Shown here in pieces: positions 46,007 to 61,000 of a stretch of 64,000 nt of DNA. The translations under genes and the position numbers were made by a program. This DNA comes from Stercorarius parasiticus (Eukaryota > Chordata > Aves > Charadriiformes > Stercorariidae): positions 395,051 to 459,050 of the forward strand of contig VWZL01002036.1 in the NCBI GenBank assembly GCA_013396915.1, given 5' to 3'. Numbering within the stretch: the first letter of the stretch is position 1; every line of letters begins with the position of its first letter. The notes under the pieces were generated by a model, which was not told where the DNA came from, did no database searches, and saw only the letters and a list, made by a program, of their open reading frames with translations.

Positions 46007-49000
46007 CTAAAAAAAACACGATTAGGTTGTACCAGTTATTGCTCATTACCCATAAACCATTATCCACCACGTTAGGTGTTAGAGGAAAAAAAACCCTGAA
46101 ATCAGGAAACCCCAGATCAATATGCTGAATGAATATGCAGTTATATGGCCAAATAAGAAAATTTTAGCAAGAAAAACCCACTTGGGTTAGTTCTGAAAAG
46201 TTAAAGTGAACAGAATAAAACCTACAAGAAGAGACCACTGTTTTCTATCTTTTTTGAGATACACACTACGTAATAAGTTCACAGCAAAGCTGTGAGAGGG
46301 AATGAAAGCATTTTTTTCTACCACTCAGGTTGTTTTGGTTTTTTTTTTTTTAAAAAAACCAAAACACTCACAGGAATTCTAGTACTAATCCTTCAGATAT
46401 TTACCCCTCTCAAGTTGGATTATAATTGGTCAACAATTTCAGAAGTTATAGTTAGTAAGGAAGAGGGCGAAGGAGGAATTAGGAACTGACGGTGACCTCA
46501 AAACCTTCATTTATTTACTCCACTGAAATCTAAAAACCAAACCCAGTATGTATACCAGCAAAGTACTCTGAAGAGGGAAGGGGAAAAAGAAAAAAAAAAA
46601 TTACTTACTTTCCACATCTTGCAAATAACCCATCCAAAAATCAGCACCTTCAACTTTATTTACATCTGATGAGGAGTGGATTGTAAAGAGATCGCAAATT
46701 GTTTCTGCTGAAAGTCTTTCAGGTTTGTGGCAAAGTATACTAGAGAACGCATCCGGATGCATTTGCATTTTCTCTAGCACACCAAGAGTTTTCAAACCTT
46801 GCCTAAAACTAGCAGGGGGTGGGGGGAAGAGAAAACAAGCATGCATCAGGAAGCCAGTAGGTAACTAATCGTACTCTGCATTTTATAAAGCTGTAAGACT
46901 GGACATCATAAAGTTTCCCCTTCTACAGTCTCCGAGTCTTGTCAATAAGGTGTACATAGTAGTACCATTTTATTTTAATGTTGGAAAGTGTGTTTAATTC
47001 TCATTTTAACAATCGAAGTGTTTCTGTGGAGGTTTTTAGGCAGATGAAAGAAATACCACCAATATGCAGAAATTAACTATTTCCTGGCACTTGACTGTAT
47101 GAGCATGGTTTACTTTTAATTTTCATGTACGAACATGAATTTCTTACAGATATGTCTTTAGAGAACAGTTTAAATTCTTTGTCCCTAGATGTCTTAAAGG
47201 ATAGCCTTCATTTGGCTTCTGCAGTGCGCGTGCATTTACATGCTACCATTTCTCCCTGTGGCAAATACAGATAACAGTATCCTGGGCTGCATTAGGAATC
47301 ATAGTGCCCGCAGGTCAAGGGAGATGATCCTTTCCCTCTGCGCAGTGCTGGTGAAGTCCCACTTGGAGCATTGTGTCCAGTTCTGGGCTTCCCAATACGA
47401 GAAATGTGAACATACTGGAGAGAGCCCAGCAGATGGCCACTAGGATGATTAAGGGACTGGAGCATAACCCTATGAGGAACAGCCAAGAGCTAGGACTGAT
47501 CAGCCTGAAGAAGGCTTAGGTAGAATCTCAATGTGTAGAATTATCTGAAGGGCATGTGCAAAGAAGCCAGGCTCTTTTCAGTAGAGCCCAGTGACAGGAC
47601 CAGAGGCAACAGGCACAAACTGAAACACAGGAGTTTCTGTCTGAACAGCAGGAAATGCTTTTTTTACTGTGAGGGTGACTGGGCACTGGCACAGGTTGCC
47701 TAAAGCGGTTTTAGAGGCTCCATCCATGGAGATATTAAAAAGCTGCCCGGACGTGGTCCTGGGCAACTGGTTCTAGGTGGCCTGGCTTGAACAGGGGGTG
47801 GTAGACAAGAAAATTCTTGCTCTACTCACTTTTGCACATTTTAAGCCCATCTCCGAAAATGCATAAAACCACATTTTCCCATAAACAGGATACTTATTTA
47901 TTACCTTTCACTTTTTAGCTGACCAATCTTAAAAGTATGATGCAGATTGGTCAAATATGCCACAGAGGGCCTTGTCTGAAAGACTAATTACTCTTAACTT
48001 TGTTTAAAAAATCCTCACATTCAAAATTAGTTTTTCATAGTTCTTGGAAATTCAATTGATTCAAATTTGTCAAGTGTAACACCATAAATATTTTAAGTAT
48101 AAATCCAACTATACTTGTTGGAAAAATTAGCATCCAATGCCTTTTTACTGAGCAGATGAAGAATGCAAATTGGAAGTAAGGTCAGAGAATAATCAAAAAA
48201 TAGTCAACGGCTGCAACTTTCCCAGCTATTTGAAGTCATCATTACCTGATGGAAACACCAATGCAATGCTCGCATTCTTAAGTAGGCCAACTTACACTTG
48301 TGCAAATTATCACCCTCCTAGTGGCACACACAACCCCCTTAATTAGAACTCTGGAAAACTCATTTAAATTCTAAACATATGTTTAACACTTCTAAAATTT
48401 AAAGATTCTAAATTCAAGCAATTCTGAATTCAAAATGAACACAAGCTAAAGAAATTTTCTAGTGCAAAGGTCTTTGTCATGCCATAGTATACAACTACTC
48501 ATCTGCCCTCTTCCTAAGGTTGAAAAAGGAATGTGGCCAAGGAGAAGCGGAACGGAACAGATACGTGGAGAAATAATTTCAGTATTCCAGTCTAACTAAC
48601 TAGTTAACAGTTGCAACTTAATCTACTGAAAGTTACAGTACATTTCATTGGTTTAAACGAAGAATTAGTAAGAGCATGTGAAAGTTCAGCAACATATTAT
48701 TTAGTATTCCAGTGAGGTAAAAATCCAGGAAGTTTGAAAACTCTAAACAAAACAAACCTTTCTAAGGGTGAAATAATTCTCTTGATTACATGATGGATCA
48801 GTATGTCATTCACCAGCATATTCTTATCACACAAAGATGTTGTAGGTCTTAAACATCCAGCAGCAGCAAGGAATTCGTAACAGTCCTGTATTGCAGACTG
48901 TAGACTGGACAGACTATTTGCGTATTTTATCTGTATTGGAAGATAAAAGTTAGGCATCTGTTTACTACATGCATGTGTATATGTAAAATAAGGTTTTTAA

Positions 49001-52000
49001 TCTGAACTAAAGTTATATTCAGTAAGTCCTTTTTTATCTCAAAATACAGACTTGAACAAGAATTTGACAATAAGTTTAGTTTTATTTACCATTTTTATTG
49101 TTCGTGCTACATCAACATCAGCAACATCTTCCAAAGCTGGCTTCACATTCTCTGGACCATAGACAAGACAATTGAACAGTGTTTTGGAAAAGAAACAAGG
49201 AGATGGGCCACCGTGAACCAAAGAAACTGCGATCATTTTACCAGCTTCAAAATAAAGATTCTCTTTTACAGCTGCAAACAAACAAACAAACATATTTACT
49301 ATATACGCATACAATTTTTTGTAGAAAAAATGTCTCATAATGCAATTCCTTCTCACTTTGATGCAACTAATGAGGTTTGCCATCTCCTGCTGGTTGAAAC
49401 ACTAAGACCTGTATTTTTTTTACATAGGAGTACCATATGCTTTTACTTCAACCCTTCAGCCACTATCAAGGTTTGGGAGGAGATGTTGCTTCCTCTTCCA
49501 CTTTGTACCCAATGCACATTTAATTCTAAAGCATAAGGACTCAAAGACACTAACTTCGGGTCTTTAGGGAGGCATGCTATCAGAGAATGTTCTAGAAGTT
49601 TGAGGAACGGAAAATAAGTAACAGAGAAAGGGAGTCAGAAGAAATAAATTCACTTGAAGAGAACAAATACATTAATTAAAAAGTTCCAAGTCTAATGATA
49701 TTCTCTATTTTTTCCTTGGTTGCAATCAACTTTCTGAACTAAACAAAATTTTTTGTTTTTGTTAACCCATACCCCACCCCACTTTAGAATTGAAAAGCAA
49801 AAAAATTTTAAAACCATTTCTATCCATCAGAACTATACTTGCGATGTGGCAATCGTACTGGCTGTAAAAACCTTTCAAGTTACATAGTTCTTAATGTATT
49901 TTTGAACGAAGCATTTAATTACCTTGAAAATCAAGGGACAAGTTCTTTGCAGAAGAGCCCTCAAACAATGATGAATTCTGAAGGTGAAGCATTAGTAATT
50001 GAAAGAAATGGTGTTTTGATGCAGCAGAAGTATCTGTCTTGGATCTATTTTTGCAGTTTGTGAATTTTATTTCAATGGTGTTTGTAGGATTGAAGTTGCG
50101 CTGTCTAAATCCTTTTAAAGCACTATTCCAGATGTTTTCTGCATTGATGTTAAGCCTTGTAGTTTTTGTATTAACTTGTAGCTTTAACTCCTTCAGTATA
50201 TTAGAAACTTCCCTTCTTTTGTTTCTTAAATGCCTACAAGAAAATTGCATGTATTTTCAGATGAAACCTATGATTCATAATTAGCAACAGTTACACAGGA
50301 AACACACTAAAATCTGCTAAGAAAAGCACCTCTTCAAACACTCTGGTACATTTAGGTATTGCATAAATTATATGAGTAAAAATTTTTGTGTAGATTCTTC
50401 AAATTTTAACTCTGTGGTGGCAAATTTAAAGTACCTCTAAGAACTAGAAAAAAGGAGGTAGGAATAATTACCTTGGCATAAAATGAATAATTTCTTAATT
50501 CAATTACACCGGCATAGTACCAAACAATTCTCACACCATCATTCTACATTTGAACAATGGGATAAAAGTGAGAAATTGAAGAGCTCACCATGTTTGTATT
50601 AAAGAGATGTTTCGCAACCGAATTAGAATACACAGTCAACTGTGCACTAATATTTCATCTTTGTCACTATAATAAAAAATACATTTGAGTAGGGAAAAAC
50701 GTTGCAGTTCTCATTTTAAAAAACTAAGACACCAGTCTAAATAAGGCTCGTTCTTTGTTTTCTAACCTGCAACCAAAAGGACATGTAGAATTTGAAGAAA
50801 GTAATTAGGATTGGTTTAGTGATGTTTTTTGTCAGTTAGGCTGGTGGTTGGACTAGATGATCTGAAAGGTCCCTTCCAACCTAGGCAATTCCATGACCCT
50901 ATGATTCTTTTATGCTTCTCTGGGTTTTGATCCCCTCACTACCCACCTAAAAATTCTCAATAGGTATCACACTTTTCTCCTCGCCCTCCTCTAGCATTTA
51001 GAAACACCAGAAGCCTTCATCAAGTTATGACTTCAGCTCTTCAGTGTACTCATTCCATTTTTCCAGTGACTATATATACACACACACAAATATATATAGC
51101 CACTATATATATACACACACACACACACCATGTTCTGTAGGAAATATGGTATAAAGCCATGTGCTAGATTACTCTTCAATGTAAAAAATAAAAGAAAATA
51201 CTTTTTCCTCAGGGAACAGTTCCTGTTTGACATCAGTGGAGATAAGGACATCATCACTCTGTTGGACGCTGGATGTTCTCGGTGTGAGCAGGGTGACAAG
51301 TTGTTCTGGCACATTATCTTTGGTGATCTGTAAGTCAAAACAGTATTTTAAGAGATACAATAGACGAATGCATAAACACTTAAAAAACCACTTAAAACTA
51401 CAGACAGCAATAGCTTCCCCCTATTTCAGTACTGAATCTCATTTGTATGTTCATTTACACAAAGTCTATCAGTGCCTGAACTATAATTTTAAAAACAATA
51501 ATTCACTATTTTATTATGTGGTGGTTTTGGGATCCGTTTTTAGTTGCATCCCATACATGAAATGGAAGTCATGACTGATACAAGAACTAAAACCTAAAAA
51601 TATTAGTTTCTACAGACTTGAAAGGTTATTACAGCAGAGGAAAACATTATTTACATAAACATCTCTAAGCTAGATTTCTAGCACTGTATTTACATGGAAA
51701 AAATACTAATAAGCAACCTTAGCTTTAAAGTTTTGCCATTTGTACATTCGAAGTTACCTCAAAACTCTTAAGATTCTTTTTACAAGGATCTAATTTTGTC
51801 AAACTAAAAACTGGTTTACATGCCACCAAATGCGAATAACTGTAGCAAGCTGACAGAGTTCACAGCTTACTCAGAAAACTTTAATCACTAAACTTTACTC
51901 CAATTTTATTCAATTTGCAATTTAGTATAATAAGTTTTTCCTATGGAATAAGCCATTGCCTCCTCATGTTTAAGTGCTATTTGATATTATAATCAGTTTC

Positions 52001-55000
52001 TGTGTGAAAACAGGAAGTTACGCACTGGAGAAGAAAATTGCGTTGAGATCCAGGTGACTGCCGAGGGCACTTTGGAGATGGCTCTTCCAGCAAACAAGTT
52101 GTCCCATCTGTCTTTTCAGAGGTAGCCAAAGAACGCTTTTTCGGTTTGCTATAGTTCCCTGTATGATTAAATTATATTAATTTAGTGAATTTGCTAGCTC
52201 TATAATACATAGTATTATAATTTATCATTTTAAGAAGTCACTATCACATCCATAACTTTACCTGATTTTGCCAAGATACTTCTGCATTCCATGCACTCCC
52301 AGTTTTGCTCCCATGACTTCATAGCCGAACAGGCCAAATGAGTTCCACGGGAACCACAATACTGACAACGTTTTATTTCCCATTTACTAAAATTAAAAAC
52401 TTATGTATTTAGAATTAGACAGATGAATGAGGCTACTTAAAACAAAGAATATTCAACAGTAAGTGTAATCCAGACACTAACCTAACAAAGCATAATTTTA
52501 TCAATCTGGTAGGACTGTGTATAATTAAGGGAAACTTTTTTCTGACAAGATGTACTCACAATTCCTGGCTGCAACAAGAAAAAAAATAAGCTATCCATGT
52601 TCCAGCACCTTGTATTGAAAGAGGTTACAAGGGTGCTCCTTTGCCTTGAAGTCAATAGCCTGCAGCCAATATTTTCTCCTCGTGCTGCTAACCAGCAACA
52701 TCCTCTGTATTTTATGGGTATCCACCACTCAGCTTTTCCAAATGGTAAATTTTTTAAAGCAGCATATCCGATTATCTTTACACATTCTGAGTAACACTCT
52801 AACACTAATGGCAGTGTTTAAGTATCTGTTAGGCTTTTGTCTAGATTTCTTTAATTTTGCTTAAACATACAATAGAACAATGTGACTGAATAGTTCAAAT
52901 ATTGGAAGCTTAAGGTACAACTCTTAAAGGCAAAGTAAATCCTGAGGTGCACACATACCATGAATGAACCAAGCAATGTTCAGTCAAATCTGTACAAAGC
53001 AAAGTTAATGTCTACAGGGAGCAAACCTACCACAGAAGCAAGTTGTCAAACTAGAGGCTCTGACAGCTTTGAGAATACTCATGCCAATGGAAGATACACA
53101 TTTCAGAAGCACAGAAATAAAACTAGGAAGGCACAAAATGAACTTGTTAATAAAAAATTAAACAAGTGTTAAGGCAGAATAGAGCCTTTTACATGATCAC
53201 TCAAGACTTTCATTAAGCTACAAGCAATATTCTAGCTGCCATTTGCATGCAGAGGGATAGCTTGCAGCTAGATTGATTTTAAATTGATTTTACACAGCTA
53301 GTTAATTTCCACCTAAGCCTAGTACTTTAATGAATTTCTTATAAAGGTATTATGTGTTCAAACAATTATTAAGTTGTTGAATTAATCTTTGAATCAAAGA
53401 TACACAACATTAACTTAGGCACGTGGTATTCTACGTGTTATGTGGATGTACAAATTCTACTTCAGCTCTGTATCAAATGAGAACAAGGACAACATAACTG
53501 ATAATCAATTACTTTGGTTTTCTTGGCTTTTATAACCTGATTAAATTAGAGAAAATTAGTATTGAATTATTATGATTATAGGTAGTAAACCAAACATTTT
53601 ATTTGGACACAGTGTCTTGGCTTGACATTAAAACCTGATGCTGAAAAGTATTAAACCATTTAAATAAATTAATTAAAAAAAAAAACCAAGGAACTATTCC
53701 ATCACAGATTATACTTTACTGCAAAAGTGTCATACCTATCAGGTTCATTATAGTCTCTTCCTTTCTTGCAGAGACATCTTTTAATGTCACAGTGTTGATA
53801 ACATTGCAGTAGGTCTTGATATGCATTCTCTTCAAGTTCCCAAGATGCATCCCTATAAACAAGGCAGAAGCTCTGTTATTACAACTGTATTTCCAATTGT
53901 AAAAATGGGTTACTCTGTCTTTGGAAAAGATGTATGTAATAACCACATGAAGGTATTTCAATCATAGGGACAAAAATAATACTGTAAAATACACAGACAG
54001 ACTTTTTTCTTGTGTACAATTACTTTGCTTACAGTATTTGGGTTTTTTTGCATGACCTCAGTGCACGTTTGCTCTGTTTCATACTATTCTGCTTTCTCTC
54101 TCACAGCAGCCGTGGATATTTGTTTTGGCAGTCTACTCAAGTTACCACTGAAAATGGCCTCATGAAAAGTAACTCAGAATTTGCCAGGCCAGTACAGCAA
54201 AGTTTATCAAGTATTTTGACTCTTCTTCCTCTCCAAAATCTTGAGCATCTGCCTCTGGAGGGAGTTAATGGTAGTCTCTGAAAAGACTAATAGTTATTAA
54301 AGAATAATACTTCTAACAAAGGAACATCATTCTGGTCACTGTCTGCCTTATTTTGTGCCCCATCAAATGGCGGAAACTTATGAAAAACAGCTCTGACTTT
54401 CAGAAGCAGTTGTTATACTCGACATATCCTTAGCAATCCCTTGGGAGAAGGTGGAAGCTGTATGGCTGAGTAACCAGTTCATTATAATACTGTCTGGACA
54501 GAAATTCAGATAACTTAAAAACTTAAGCAAAGAAAATACCCTTCTCAGCAACCTCTATGTTAATGTGAAATTATTTTATTTAAGAAGCGTTTTGATCTTT
54601 TAAATAAATTGAATCATGGCATTAAAAATGATTTTTCAGAGCTTTCTGCTTTATGTTCAAGATGACTAATTTGGCCTTTGACAATTTTTAATGCGTAACT
54701 AAAAGGAAACAGGGTATTCCTTACCAAGCCAAACAATTCTACCACTGAAGGTAGAACTGAGGTTTCACATATTAATAGATGCGGTTCTATGGAATAAATA
54801 AAAAGCGGTTTTACCACCCTATCGAAGTTTTTACAGAAGAGTGATTATTTACAAAACTACTTACTTTTCTGGAATGTGTATGCCCATTCTCAACATTTCT
54901 TTCTGAAATTTGTCCTTGTTATTACATACCGAGCACCTAAAGAAAAATATCCCAGCACTCAAAGCTTGATACTGTGTCAAGGAAAAAAAAAAAAAAAACA

Positions 55001-58000
55001 CAACAAAAACCAAACCGATTATTGAATTACTACCATCCTTAGGATGCCAATAAATAATGCCTTAATATCTATAACAATTACATTCATAGATACTGTCCTG
55101 ACACGGATGTTAAAGCTGCTATCAGTCATGATGTCACCTGACACTGAAGCAAATAGAGAGCATTTTCTCTTCCTTTAAAGGACAAGAGCTCACATACTAG
55201 AATCAGGTCCATAAACAAAAGCACAATCCTTTTCAGTCAACCTCTCCAGATCTAGAATGAGTTTACAAGAACCACCTTATAACTTTTTCCAGTTCTGGAC
55301 TTCGTTGAAGAGAAGCGATGATGGATAAATGACATTTTTAGCTTTTAGATTCTGTACGTAATGACTTGCAAGAAGGCAACTACCTAGGTTGGTTCCTAAA
55401 AATAACTAAAGGCATGAAGTTTATCACATATGCAGAAACATGGCGGGGGAAGGGGCACTGACAGCAGCTGGGGGGGTGGGGAAGGGCGCAGAAATCCTTC
55501 TTGTAAGACTTATCTCCAAAACACAATTTTACCATTGGCCTTCAAACCTAGCATATTTCCATTCCTACTGCCTATATATTAACTCTAAGCAATTTTACAC
55601 AATTTTAAGCAACTGATCCATTATTTTTAAACACAACAGAAATGTGATCTGGATGCAAAGAGAAAAGAAAGGGAGAATGTGTGTTACCTGCAAGCATTCT
55701 CGATGAAACCAAGCGTTTTTACAGCAAGGACTTTTCAATACAGCGTACACTGGAAGCTGTTCAACCAAATCCAGGCATATTGTACACTGTGAAGTTCCTC
55801 TAGATTCTTTATCGGAAAACTTTTGGACTGGTTTATGTTCCCAACAGTAAGATCTAAAAATAATAATTTAAGGTTCTCTTACCAAAAGAACATTTTAAGA
55901 ACATTCCTCAAAATCTGAGGATAGCAAAATGATATCTGTTGTATCTACCGTATCTGTTTTTCATGAATAAATGTTGTGCAGCAAGCTAAAAATGCAGAGA
56001 CGTACTGGTTTTGTCTGTGCAGCAAGCTAAAAATGCAGAGACGTACTGGTTTTGGCTGGAATAGAGTTAAATTTTTTTCATAGTAGCTTGTATGGCACTG
56101 TGTTTTGGATTTGTGATGAAAACAGCGTTGACAGGATGTGTTTTGCTGAGCAGTGCTTACACAACATCAAGGCCTTTTCTTTTTCTCATGCTGCCACACA
56201 TGGTGCAGCAGGCTGGGGGGCCACAAGAAGCTGTGAGGAGAAACAGCCAGGACAGCTGACCCCAACTGACCAAAGGGATATTCCATACCATGATGTCAAG
56301 CTCAGCAACAAAACTGGGGGGAAACAAGGAGGAAGGGCAGATGTTTGGAGTTACAGCATTTGTCTTCCCGTAACTGTTACACTTGATGAAGCCCTGATTT
56401 CCTGGAAATAGCTGAACACCTGCCTGCTGATGGGAAGTGTAAGTGAATTCCTTATTTTGCTTTGCTTGCGCGTGCAGCTGTTGCTGTACCTATTAAACTG
56501 TCTTTATCTCAACCCATGAGTTTTTTCACTTTTACCCTCCTGGTTCTCTCCCTATCCCACTGCGGGTAGCGAGCAAGCGGCTGTGTGGCGCTCTGCTGCC
56601 TCTCAGGGCATGTAAACAAATTATGTATCTAACAGAGCAAGTCAATAGAACAATAGTAAGGAAGAAGCATGTTGCCAACTGATGCTTTGTAAATTACAGA
56701 GATCATATACCCCCTTTCTCTCAGAACTTCTTGTGGTACAAATAATGCGTTTCCTGTCCTCAGAACCTCAAGTTCTGCCTATATTTCAGTGTTACTATGA
56801 TGTTAAAGGAGCAATTTTGACTTTGCATATTGGTTCTGTAGAGTCTAGGTAGTATGATAAATTTTATCATTTAGCACATTTTCAAAGAAATAAGATAACC
56901 AATAAATGCGGCTCTAGAATAAACCTTTCTGAAAATGCGTTATTTTTCACATGCGCTTGACTTAATAGAAGTCATTTATTTAAGAAGTTAAAGTGCCTGT
57001 CAGACTTCAATCCACCCACCCTACAAACTCAGCACAATAAAGCCATTATCAAATGCACTCAAGAGTATTTTGACTACAGCCAAGATGCTGGACAGATGAT
57101 AGTAAAATAAAGCATTTTTTAGACTTTTGATATTAAACCCGTTTGTCCTGCAGTCCATCTCTGATAAGCCGATCTTGAATTCTTGTGCTTTGAAACACGA
57201 CAGAATGGCATAGAGTCTGATTTGACTGCTGAGAGAGACAGGTAGCCAAAGCACTGCCATTTCATCAAAGGCACAGGAGGCAGACAAACAAAGAACCAAC
57301 CCCAACCATTCTGTAGTTTATTTCAGAGTTTAGGATTTAATGCTCTATTTTATAAACAATTTAACTACTCATAGAAGCATTAAATTACTTCTTTAAAAGT
57401 GCTGAGAATTTAGTTTATAGGTACTAGGTATGCAATATAACTGCTTGGACTGCACGTTTTCCACAAATTGGGTATTTCTTTCTTAGATAACCCGGATGTC
57501 ATTTTTAATTAACAGCCTATCCAATGACAACCTGTATAAATATAATGAACTGAAAATTCAAAAGCAACAAAACCCCAGAGCTTACCTGAAGTCTTCCATG
57601 AACTGGAAAATACATTCTTTTTGTATCCCACAAGGAAAATGGTAACTTCGTTTGCATTTGGGAGCTACACATCCAATTGAAGCACCCTTTTTCTTACAGA
57701 TATTACATTTCTAGGAATAATTTGTTTCAGAAATAACAAAATATTAACATCTAAAGTCCAACTAAATTACAGGAATTATTAAACCAATAGAAAAAAATAT
57801 AAAGTGCGTAAGAAATAATATTGGCCAATAAATTGTAACAGTGACAAGACTATTGTGTTTTAGCTCTATTTCAAAGAGTAAAGATAAATAGTTATTTCAG
57901 ACTTTGACTATGTATTATTTTATATGAATGTTGACTTGTGACATGTAAGCCAAAATACAAGTTATTTTACCAGTACCTATAGTTCAGTTCCATCTACAAA

Positions 58001-61000
58001 ATTATATAATGTCAGCTTGAGGCTCAGCATAACGTCATGAGGTATTATGCTTGTGTAATTTGCTCTTACTCATTTATCTGCAACAAACCCAGGAAATAAA
58101 AACATTAGCAAACGTCTGCAGATTTTTACTGTGGCTTCAATGAATCCAATATACTTGTTACTTAAATGTAAAATTCAGATGCTTGAATGGGCTCAGCACA
58201 CTGCCCACTGGAAAAAGAAAACAAACTCCACAGGCAATACTAAGTGCACTTAGAAGTTAGGGTTTTTTTCTTGTAAATACTAAAGACTTCATCCTTACCA
58301 GTTTTGCAGCTCTATTTACTTCTTTCCGAATATCCGCGATTAAGAATCCATCTACACCTTCATCTTCTTCCCCTCTCTGCCAAATGCCACTTGACATCAA
58401 CTATGAAAACAAATTAAGTATTTTAAAACATTCACCTACCGTAAGATTTAAAATTACCTGTCCTGCATTTTGGAAGTAAGAGACTAGTCGAACAAAGCTT
58501 GCGTGCAAACATTTTAATGATTAAAAAACTGACCCAAAACTGTTTGTCTGATATGACACAATAGGGAATAGTAACCAGTAACATGAAAATAAATATTTCA
58601 TAACATCAAAGTCTTATGCAATACTGTAGAGCCCAAGATAGTGTATTTTACCTTCCTTTTTTGAAGCATATGGACTATTCAGATAATTATCAAACAATTA
58701 CTTTAAGCATATAAAGCTTCAGAGGAAGTAAAATTAAATTAGTTTAGTTAATGCAAACGACAATTGCACTGTAGAGATAATGAAGCACAGTAGGAAGTAT
58801 CTGTACTGAAGTGCAACTTGAGAGGAAAAGTAATTCACTTTAGAGGAGAATTAAATAAAAACAGAATCAAGTAACTAGGCAAGTCAGAAGAGCCTGATAA
58901 CTTAGATTAAAGTTACTTACTAAGGCAGTTACATCACAAACTTCAAATAAGTAGTTTCACAACTCGATGCCTCCCATATTCTTTACAATCTCACATTATA
59001 GTTCCCATTTTATAATTTCAACACAGCACCATTTTCTAACTACAGTTTTATGAATATTTTAGTGAAATAAATGTAAAATTTTATACAAAACCAATTAAGA
59101 ACTTCTTTTTTCCAAATGTGAGACATTTGGCAAAGAAACATGCACCACTAACTAGCCTCTTCCTAGAAGAGCTCTTTCCTTACATAATATTCACTATATT
59201 TAAGTGAAATCACTGGGGTTTTTTGATTGTTTTTAAAAAGAAGCAGGGACCAATATCTAAAAGATGACTGCAGGAAGCTCACAGTAAAATATCTTATAAA
59301 TTATAAGGCTCAGTGTTGCAAGCATGCCCTTTCCTAGCTGCTGTGCTCCATCAGGAAAGGACTTTTTCCTATTATTTCACATGGCCTTATGTATGAGAGA
59401 AAATTATCATAAACAGACCTAAATTTCCTTCCAGCTGCTTAAAATTTGTTTCAGAAAAACAAATTCTATCTTTATGTAACTTCAGAAAACCTCCACTCTG
59501 CCTAGTCTTTAAAGGATTCAATATCCAACATATTAAGCAATGCACAGTCAAAACAATCTTTAAAGAACTCATTGAGAAAAAAAAAAAAATGAAGCAAAAT
59601 CCCCAAATTGTTCTTGATATTCTTGAGACTTTAAACTTGGGGAAAAATTCCAAACTCTTTATAAAAAAAAAAAAAAGATGTTTTTGTTTATTAGTCATAT
59701 TATTTTAAAGACCTGAGAAAATTTAGAGCATGAAAGGTAGTTTAAGCATACTTTTAAGAATATGAATCTCGGAAAGTGTCATGTGTTACAACAAAAGATA
59801 CTCAACTGTAGTTTACATCCATAGCTTTGATCAAATGATAAGCTTTTACTAAATAACAATACTGTAACTGTATATGATCAGTAAGGTACGTATTACTAAA
59901 CTGAAAAGACTATTTCTTAAGTCCTTTCTATGCCCTGTGTAATGTCAGAGAATAACTCACAGCCAAACAAGTACTAATAAGAAACGAGAAAAAAAAAAGA
60001 CAACTCTTCTGTACTTTTTCAACAAGGGGTGGAATTTTCACTTTCCACGTTTTGAAGCCTCACTTCTCTTATAAGCGTGAATATCTAGGTTCAATTTGTT
60101 CTCTTTCTCTTAACATGTACCTTCATTGCTTTGATAGCTTAGGAGAATTAACCAAGTAATTCATTGAAATGGACCATGAACAGAATTTAGCTTTGAATAA
60201 AGGCTCGTTGGGAGTTATTTACTTCATCTGCTGCATCTGAAAAGTACAAGCCTTCAACGCTACAAATTAAAGCTAACAGTTTAAGCTGTTACAACAACTA
60301 TTTAGACAGGTTATTACTATTTAATACTTGTTGCATTTTTTTTTCCCAGCTAAAACAGACAAGCTCCAAGACCAATACCACATACTTACTAAACAGTAAT
60401 AATGAACGGTGAGATTGTATGCCACATAGGTCCTTTTTTCTCCATACTTCTCAGGGCAGTCATCTGTCCGTCCACAGAGAACACAGACTAAAATATAGAA
60501 TCATGTTTACAATCACGGTCAATGTGCTAGGATTATTATGGATCATCATGTAGAGCAGTAACTTTCATCGCTTTTAAACACATGCATCCTGAAGCAGATT
60601 ACTGGATGAAGGACAGTAGATAACCCTCTCTCCTTAATGTTGAATTCCATAGTAAATACAGAAGAGGCTACTACCCGTTTGTTCCTTCTCTAGTTCCTAA
60701 AAATACTTCACCAGTTCCACCTCCCTGCTGATTCAGGAGAGAGCTATAACCCAAGCTAAATTCTTCCCCAAAACACCTAAAGGTAATTATCGAATAGCTA
60801 ACAACGTCCAGATGCATGTGAAATACGTCATCTAATTGTTTTTAGTAATGTACACAAAGACATCACCATATTAGAGTCCATAAAACAACTTAACTGTTTC
60901 TTTGTATACCTATGTGATAACCTTTGTGAAAAGCATATGAATGATATCCTGACTGTATCAAGTCATATGCTACCAGTGCTTTTAAAACACACGCTAGTTT

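Noticed and set aside
45886..46128. 80-codon plus-strand frame
   Set aside because: Antisense shadow of the last G2E3 coding exon.
47240..47766. Frames of 62-67 codons on both strands
   Set aside because: They are parts of a decayed CR1 copy.
51169..51360. Frame reading [17 protein letters not shown] across G2E3 exon 11
   Set aside because: Open, but it requires the phase-0 donor in exon 10 and then breaks frame at exon 12, whose reading is certain.
56052..56411. 119-codon plus-strand frame
   Set aside because: Lies within the solo LTR; no viral or host domain is recognisable.
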